A stretch of 12,882 nt of DNA from Irineochytrium annulatum (taxonomy: Eukaryota; Chytridiomycota; Chytridiomycetes; Chytridiales; Chytridiaceae). How positions within the stretch are numbered: the stretch's first letter is position 1; each line of letters starts with the position of its first letter. Below the pieces are notes generated by a model. The model worked only from the letters and a program-made list of their open reading frames with translations, was not told the origin of the DNA and did not search any database. The DNA lies in the NCBI GenBank assembly GCA_027600665.1, contig JADGJL010000848.1, positions 1 to 12,882 of the forward strand, written 5' to 3'. The translations under genes were made by a program, and so were the position numbers. Of the stretch, positions 7,922 to 12,882 are shown piece by piece.

Positions 7922-9981
7922 ATGCAAAGCGCTGATACCCAAGCGTCCGCTGGCCCCGACGCGCCCTCACCCCGCGCCTTGACGATGTATATCCTGTATC
8001 TCGCACGAGTCCTCCTACCCGCGTCGATTATATCCGCCCTCGTCGTCGCGGTCTCCTCCCTCGTATGGGTCCTCTTCGTCTTCACCACGCGACACGCCGA
8101 CCTCTCGGCCGCGCTGGACGGCGCGCGCCTCCCGTACGCCGAGGACGCGAAGGTCGTTGGGCTTTTCGTGTACTTCCTGCTCCGGGGACTGTCGGTGCCG
8201 GTATGGGCGAAGACTCGGCTTGTGGTGAATCCGACCTTCGACGCGGCCGTGGTCGTATTCCTGAGCGTCGCGCTTTGCTTTGTCGTGTACGAGGCGGTGC
8301 CGGAGCTTTTGTACTGGGACGCCGTCGTGAGGTGTCTGATTCCGATGATGGCGCTGCAACCGCTACTGTTGTGCTTTTTCATGGAAACCGCAAAGAGGAC
8401 GATCAAAAACTACCTCAAGAACGTGGTGGGGGTTGCCAAGCTATATTTAGCGTTTTTATTCATGATCTCTCTGGTCGGGTATGTCTCATTGAGCTGCTGG
8501 CGCGGATGCTGACATTATCGGCAGGATCACCGTTCAGCTGATGTTCAGCATCGCAAATTACAACAACAGAAAGGCCATTGTGGCCGGGAACGTGACGATG
8601 TTTCCTCCGGAGCAATTGGGGCTCACTGTGTTGGTCACGTGCGGGTTAGCCTCCGTCCAGAGTGCTCACCACTTTCTAACACGCCGCTGTAAGGTCGCAG
8701 ATAGTCAAGCTCGCTGCTACTCGTATCGTCTCTTTCCTACCTGTGTGGAAGAGCGGGACACCCAACTCAAGACAGGAGGAGATGTCACAAAACGTGCTCA
8801 GAGTAAGCATATTCATTTTCTCGTGAGCTAAACTGTGCTAGTTAAACTTTCAGATCAGCCAAAACATCCAGTGGGACCTAACGACGTATCTGATCACGTA
8901 CCGATCTCCGACCGGCTTTTACCTTAGTCTGGTTGGAGTAAATTGTTTCTCCCTTGTCGAGCGCGTTTTCCGTTTGCATTTGGCGCGCAGGAAGGCTCGG
9001 AGGGTGGTGGTGCACGTGGCAGAGGTGACGGGACCCGGGACTGCGAAGAGCGATATGCTGAAGGCGAAGGCGATACCAACTAAAAGTAAGATCGATTAGC
9101 TTATAAATCACATCCTTTAATCGGCGGCAGAGTTGTCCATTCTGCCTGCGTTTGAATTTCCAAAGGACGCGCACGCCCTGAACACCTTCATAAGCCAAGC
9201 GAGCAAAAGGAGCAATGTTGACTTAAACGAAAGTGTGTAATCGTTTTGACCCCACACGTTTTTAAAGGATTTGACTCTTTTATCAGTCGGCAATATCAGC
9301 TCGACCGACTGGCAAGATTCTGCAACCAAGTCGCAAACTGCTTTCAAACAAACAGACGCCTTAAGTACACTTGGTCAACCCATCAAAACGCCCCCCCTTC
9401 AGAACCCACCTCACTCCTTGGAACCGCCGACTCTTACTGCTCACTTAACCGCGCAAATCGTCAAGAAATCGGCATCCTGCGTGCATGTGGACATCGGCAG
9501 CAGCGCAACGCTCGACGTTCCCGTCGACCCTTTACCGCCGTTCACGCCGATGGATCATCAGTCCACAGCAGCCTTCATTAGCGTTGCCACGGCCACGGCC
9601 GAATGGTCCGCCCGTCTCTCGACCCCCTTCATCTCCTTCCTCTTCCTTACAACGCCACCGTTGTCGACCTCGATGCGGTGTGACGGTGCCGTCGCACCCC
9701 TCGATATGCTAGCGCGCACGCTCGCGGGCCCGCTCGTCGCGGCCGTGTTTGACTGCGCGGCGTTCCACCTCGAGCTCAAGGTCGGGAGGTACGACTATGT
9801 GCGCGGGTTGAGGGAGATCGGCGTGGCGGGATTGTCGGTCAAGGGCGTATACTATGTCGTATTGTACATGGCCGCTGTTGTGGGTATGATGATTCTGGCG
9901 GACGCGGGGCCTTATTTGCTTGGCATGCAAGCAGACTCAGATTGCTATATTGCGGGGAGGAGGGCGATGTCGGTACAATGA
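7922..9981 (+). CDS. Multi-pass membrane protein of unknown family, paralogue A
   Basis: Function not recognised. Exons: (7561-7606 possible) 7922-8478, 8525-8644, 8694-8802, 8854-9085, 9131-9232, 9287-9981; 604 residues from the ATG at 7922 (620 with the upstream exon; an ATG at 7865 is also in frame). Hydrophobic segments lie roughly at residues 21-55, 76-95, 107-126, 134-154, 166-197 and 215-245, with one more in exon 4 near GFYLSLVG. A soluble Pro/Ser/Thr/Lys-rich linker runs from about 300 to 458. A C-terminal membrane module (459-604) has about three hydrophobic helices. There is no signal peptide. Motifs shared with paralogue B include LPYxED, VWAKTRL, SQIVKLA, SRQEE, KVGRYDYVRGL and LLGMQA. 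The exon 5/6 join is inferred: intron 9233-9286 (GTGTGT/TCAG, 54 bases) is preferred to a 33-base alternative (9235-9267). It could be a transporter, channel or receptor-like protein, but nothing in the sequence decides this. Confidence 0.8.
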
Positions 9982-10136
9982 AGGCAACTTAGTGGCTACT
10001 TTTAGCTGAAGTGTATAGGTTGCCAACTGCAATACAAGGATTTGTGCAGCATCCATTTTATTATTAAATACAAGGTACAAACGTGGATCTATACTACCCA
10101 CCGTGCCCAGAACATTTCCTCGGCGAACCCAAAAAC
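9982..10136. other. Convergent 3' region between the two membrane paralogues
   Basis: Only 155 bases separate the two stop codons. The minus strand has AATAAAA at 10056-10062, about 75 bases after the stop of paralogue B. No clear canonical signal serves paralogue A, so its transcript may end inside or beyond this spacer. Confidence 0.5.
10056..10062 (-). terminator. Candidate poly(A) signal of membrane paralogue B
   Basis: The minus strand reads AATAAAA in a locally AT-rich stretch, 75 bases past the TGA stop. Spacing and strand are suitable for 3' end formation of the gene on the right. Confidence 0.4.
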
Positions 10137-12294
10137 TCATGCGATAGTCACATTAGCCGATACTTTCCTCCCCGGCAAGAAGCACCTCGTGTTTGCCTGC
10201 AGCCCCAGCATGAACGGCTGCGCTTCCGCTAACAGCATCGTCCCAAGAACCCCTGCCATGTTCACCGTGACATAATACCCCGCTTTCGGCGTAAACCCGA
10301 ACCTCTCGAACTCCGCCAGGCCTTTTCCATAGTCATAACCCCCAACTCTTACCTCCACCCAGTGGGCCAAAAGCTCGAACGGTACCGCCATCGCTAACGA
10401 TGCCGCCGTGCGCCCTAGCGTCTCCGTCCCGGTGATGACGCCATTGTTGCAGGAGAGAAATGACGCCATGGGGTTCGTGGAGAGGAAGAGAAGCGCGGCG
10501 ACGATGGACGTGATGCGCGCGCACCAGTCGGCGGAAATGTCGCCCAGCTTGAGGTATGCGGCTGTCACGTTTGGAGGCATTGCAGTATAAGGTTCCGGGA
10601 GCTGCGCAATCCCGAGGCTAACGGCGCTTGTTGCGGTGGCCGCGGTGAGATTGGTGGAGAGGTGAAGCGCGGGGTCGTTCATTGTTACTGAGAGCATCGG
10701 AATCGCTGTCGCGTGTGGCGCTTGTGGAGAGGCGAGCTTAGACAGGCTTACGTGCGAGGGGCTTTTTTTGTTTGCAACCACGGGTGAAAGAAATGTGTCT
10801 TCAGCGAATGAACTCGGCCCCTTCGGCGCTGCTATCTCCACTTTTAACTCGGTGTGACTTTTGGTGGAAAACTCTGTATCTACACCTGCAACCGTTGAGA
10901 TAGACTCGACGGTGAAAAAGTATGGAGCATTACCCTTTGCTGGCGCCTCATCGTCAACGTCGGCAATCGACCCCTTGAGTTTACTGGGTACCGTACTCCG
11001 GCGCATGCGCCTCCTTACAAGAACGGCGGCGAGTAAGCGGTCAAGGAGCCCCATCTGTAAACAACGGCGTCAGTGGAAACCGCCGCAGTAAAGACAAATA
11101 GCTCTGTATACTTACGCAATACATTCCCAATGTGCCCAAGTAAAACCCGAAGGTTGGCGCTCTGTAGAGAATCAGCTTAGAAATTAATGCCCACACTGCC
11201 TCCTGACTGGTACGTTGTTAGGTTACAAATTTGTCAATGCGGACTACAAACGTTGAGCGGAAAGTTAACTGGAAACTCGTTACAACACGGAGCTAAAGAG
11301 CGATCTTACCATAACGACGTTGTTAACGATTTCCTCCTGTCTCGAGTAAGAAATTTTCTCCTTCCAGATAGGTGTCAACATCATAATTCTCGTGTAAGCA
11401 AATCGTATAATTTGCGATCTGTAATATAGTCAATTGCAGCACACCCTTTTTTTTTACCCACCCAAGGCCTAAGTACAGGGTAACTAGGACCTGTTGAATT
11501 GATAAGAAGGCATAAGGGTCCGTCGAGTCCGTCAGCAGCATATTCCCGTAGTTCGCAACGGTGAAAGTAAACTGGCGGCATCCAAATCAGTTTGATAAGC
11601 AAACAGAATTTAGCAGACGTACCTGGAAAGTGAAAATCGAAAAAAAGACCATCACCCCGATAGGCACATACAACTTCGCGAACCCGTACAAGTTAAAGAT
11701 AGCGTTCGCTAGCGATCTTGGCTTGCTTTCCCAGAAGCAGCAAGCCAAGAATAGGGTAAGAAAGAACACGGGGATGTGGCACTTTGTGATGTAGTCCCAG
11801 TACCCTAACCATGGCGACATAGCCCACGCGAACGCCGCGACGAGGACGGAGACCACGCTGACAAACAAGTTTTCGAGGAACGGGCTAAAGCAAGCCATAC
11901 ATTTGAGAATAAAGCGAGAGGTTTCCAACGAGGGGTAAGTATATATTACCTGAAAAAGAGCTTTGTTCGCGCCCAGACGGATGTTGTAATTGCTCTGGTG
12001 TTTGCAGCACAAAAAGTATCAGAATCAACGCTGAAAATCCACTACTGAATGCAATCACCTGGCCAGGTAAAAACCCACAAAGCCGAGAGTCTTCGAGTCC
12101 TCCTGATAAGGTAGCACCGACGCGTCCAAAAAGGTCTCCAGGGTGACGTTCCGGCATCCAAGCAAGAAGAGCATCCACAATATCACGACGCTGACGCTTC
12201 CAAAGAACGCCATGACCGTGGCCGCCCATGCGACCTTTCCCATGCAGCGAGAAAAGATCGAGAGCAGGCGCGTCTCGTCGTTCCTGGGCGGCAT
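10137..12294 (-). CDS. Multi-pass membrane protein of unknown family, paralogue B
   Basis: Function not recognised; paralogue of the convergent plus-strand gene. Minus-strand exons: 12294-12059, 11994-11950, 11884-11623, 11571-11462, 11418-11310, 11202-11116, 11054-10137; phases agree and give 588 residues. Each join was fixed by alignment to paralogue A, whose residue spacing is kept across the N-terminal half up to the linker, apart from about one residue in two places. Features in order: a long hydrophobic N-terminal segment, LDASVLPYQEDSK, VWARTKL, several membrane helices, SRQEEIVNN, RAPTFGFYLG, a basic stretch (RRRMRR), a variable linker of about 130 residues, then the C-terminal module with VRVGGYDYGKGL, KAGYYVTVNMAG and FMLGLQANTRC. 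Over the 65 residues around YDY to GR I count 30 identities with paralogue A. An upstream 15-base exon at 12390-12376 (donor GTAAAT, intron 12375-12322) would join in frame and add 14 residues, so the start is uncertain. Confidence 0.8.
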
Positions 12295-12441
12295 CACGAT
12301 GGGTGCTTTCTCGAGCCCGAACTGGTTTGTAAATCAGCCAGAATTCCGCGTAAATCCGATCCACCTACGATTTACAAGTACTCGATCCATCGCTAAGTGT
12401 TCCAGCCCCCCCCCACACCCGATGGACCAGCGTCATGAGGT

Positions 12442-12481
12442 GGTCGCGGGGTCGCGCCAACTCACGCGGCGATCCGCGACC
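12442..12481. repeat. Inverted repeat, 8-base arms
   Basis: GGTCGCGG (12442-12449) and CCGCGACC (12474-12481) are perfect reverse complements separated by 24 bases, about 150-185 bases upstream of the paralogue B start. This could be a binding site for a dimeric regulator or a chance feature of GC-rich DNA. It has no tRNA-like box A or box B. Confidence 0.3.
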
Positions 12482-12547
12482 CAAGGAGCAGTAGATGTCC
12501 TTGCGTGACTCACATGCTTCGTCGAATTGGTCACCCTTGGCGGGCGG

Positions 12548-12568
12548 TTCGGTGCCGCAGGCACCGGA
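12548..12568. repeat. Compact hairpin with 7-base perfect arms
   Basis: CGGTGCC (12550-12556) and GGCACCG (12560-12566) are perfect reverse complements around a GCA loop. The plus-strand RNA stem could extend to nine pairs by one U-G and one U-A pair. It lies in non-coding DNA upstream of paralogue B. The role is unknown. Confidence 0.3.
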
Positions 12569-12882
12569 CGCAGGCGCCACACAATATTAGATACAATTGA
12601 GATTTGTTTTCGACGATCGCCCGTTTTATTACTGTTTTTATTATTCGAGTCTAAACCACCGATTAGCCCTCAACGTCGACTTTATGAGATTTTTGATACC
12701 ATGCGGCATGGCCTGGGTTGATCTTGGTGATCTGAAATCGGATTTGTTGACGACTAGAATGTTAATATTGCTATCGCACGGGTTCGTGCTCAACGTGAGT
12801 CTTCGTAAGCTCGTGGCCTGCGTTGACCAAGGCGCACATCAGTCGAAGTGCGTTGTGCCGCGTTACTCTCACTGATGGGGGG

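Larger units (their letters stand above)
12391..12882. other. Region upstream of membrane paralogue B, to the window edge
   Basis: This holds the promoter of paralogue B and perhaps the 3' end of a further minus-strand gene. No TATA box is obvious. There is a short homopolymer C tract near 12405-12414, two dyad symmetries (listed separately) and two minus-strand AATAAAA motifs (12624-12630 and 12636-12642). The motifs could serve a gene entering from the right: a minus-strand frame is open from the edge to a TAG at 12771-12773, but its 36 codons match nothing I recognise. Other open frames here look random. Confidence 0.4.

Noticed and set aside
9235..9267. 33-base intron alternative in paralogue A
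   Set aside because: It is shorter than any other intron in the window (minimum 41); the overlapping 54-base intron 9233-9286 has a better donor and pyrimidine tract and also keeps frame.
12365..12580. Minus-strand 71-codon frame upstream of paralogue B
   Set aside because: It starts with GTG, has no recognisable domain and spans the dyads and the C tract; probably random in GC-rich DNA.
12597..12875. Plus-strand 92-codon frame at the right edge
   Set aside because: It has no recognisable motif, overlaps other random frames and lies in the stretch with minus-strand poly(A)-like motifs.
1..12882. Mobile elements, CRISPR arrays, rRNA or viral genes
   Set aside because: I saw no terminal repeats, transposase or reverse-transcriptase motifs, regular repeat-spacer units or rRNA-like sequence on either strand.

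Overview
The window is nuclear DNA from a fungus. Four things point to this: orthologues of fungal DBP5, PHO84 and TAP42; genes split by many very short GT-AG introns (mostly 41-71 bases, with CTAAC/CTGAC-like branch sites); a TATA box and pyrimidine-rich leader; and a secreted protein with a GPI-type tail. Intron density fits a basidiomycete or a chytrid better than an ascomycete yeast, but the phylum cannot be settled from this sequence alone. All gene models below were spliced by hand from reading-frame continuity and homology.

Layout. (1) 1-1764, plus strand: the 3' part of a DEAD-box RNA helicase of the Dbp5/DDX19 type, cut by the window edge. (2) 2011-2994, plus: an unrecognised secreted, cysteine-containing, probably GPI-anchored protein. 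(3) 3473-5793, plus: a nine-exon PHO84-type H+/phosphate symporter, with a TATA box and a CACGTG (Pho4-type) site upstream. (4) 7198-6001, minus: a five-exon TAP42/IGBP1 (alpha4) regulator of PP2A-type phosphatases, convergent with PHO84 and with interleaved 3' signals. (5) About 7561/7922-9981, plus, and (6) 12294-10137, minus: two convergent paralogues of a multi-pass membrane protein family I do not recognise. Each has a membrane-rich N-terminal half, a variable soluble linker and a conserved C-terminal membrane module. No tRNA, rRNA, transposon or CRISPR array was found.

The housekeeping genes (mRNA export, phosphate uptake, TOR/PP2A signalling) are ordinary neighbours with no evident shared pathway, although phosphate uptake and Tap42 both belong to nutrient response. 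The most interesting part is the right-hand 5 kb. The two membrane paralogues keep nearly constant residue spacing in their membrane parts and share motifs (LPYxED, SRQEE, VGxYDYxxGL, LGxQA). Their linkers have diverged and their intron sets differ strongly, so this is a local duplication of a poorly characterised membrane family with active intron turnover.
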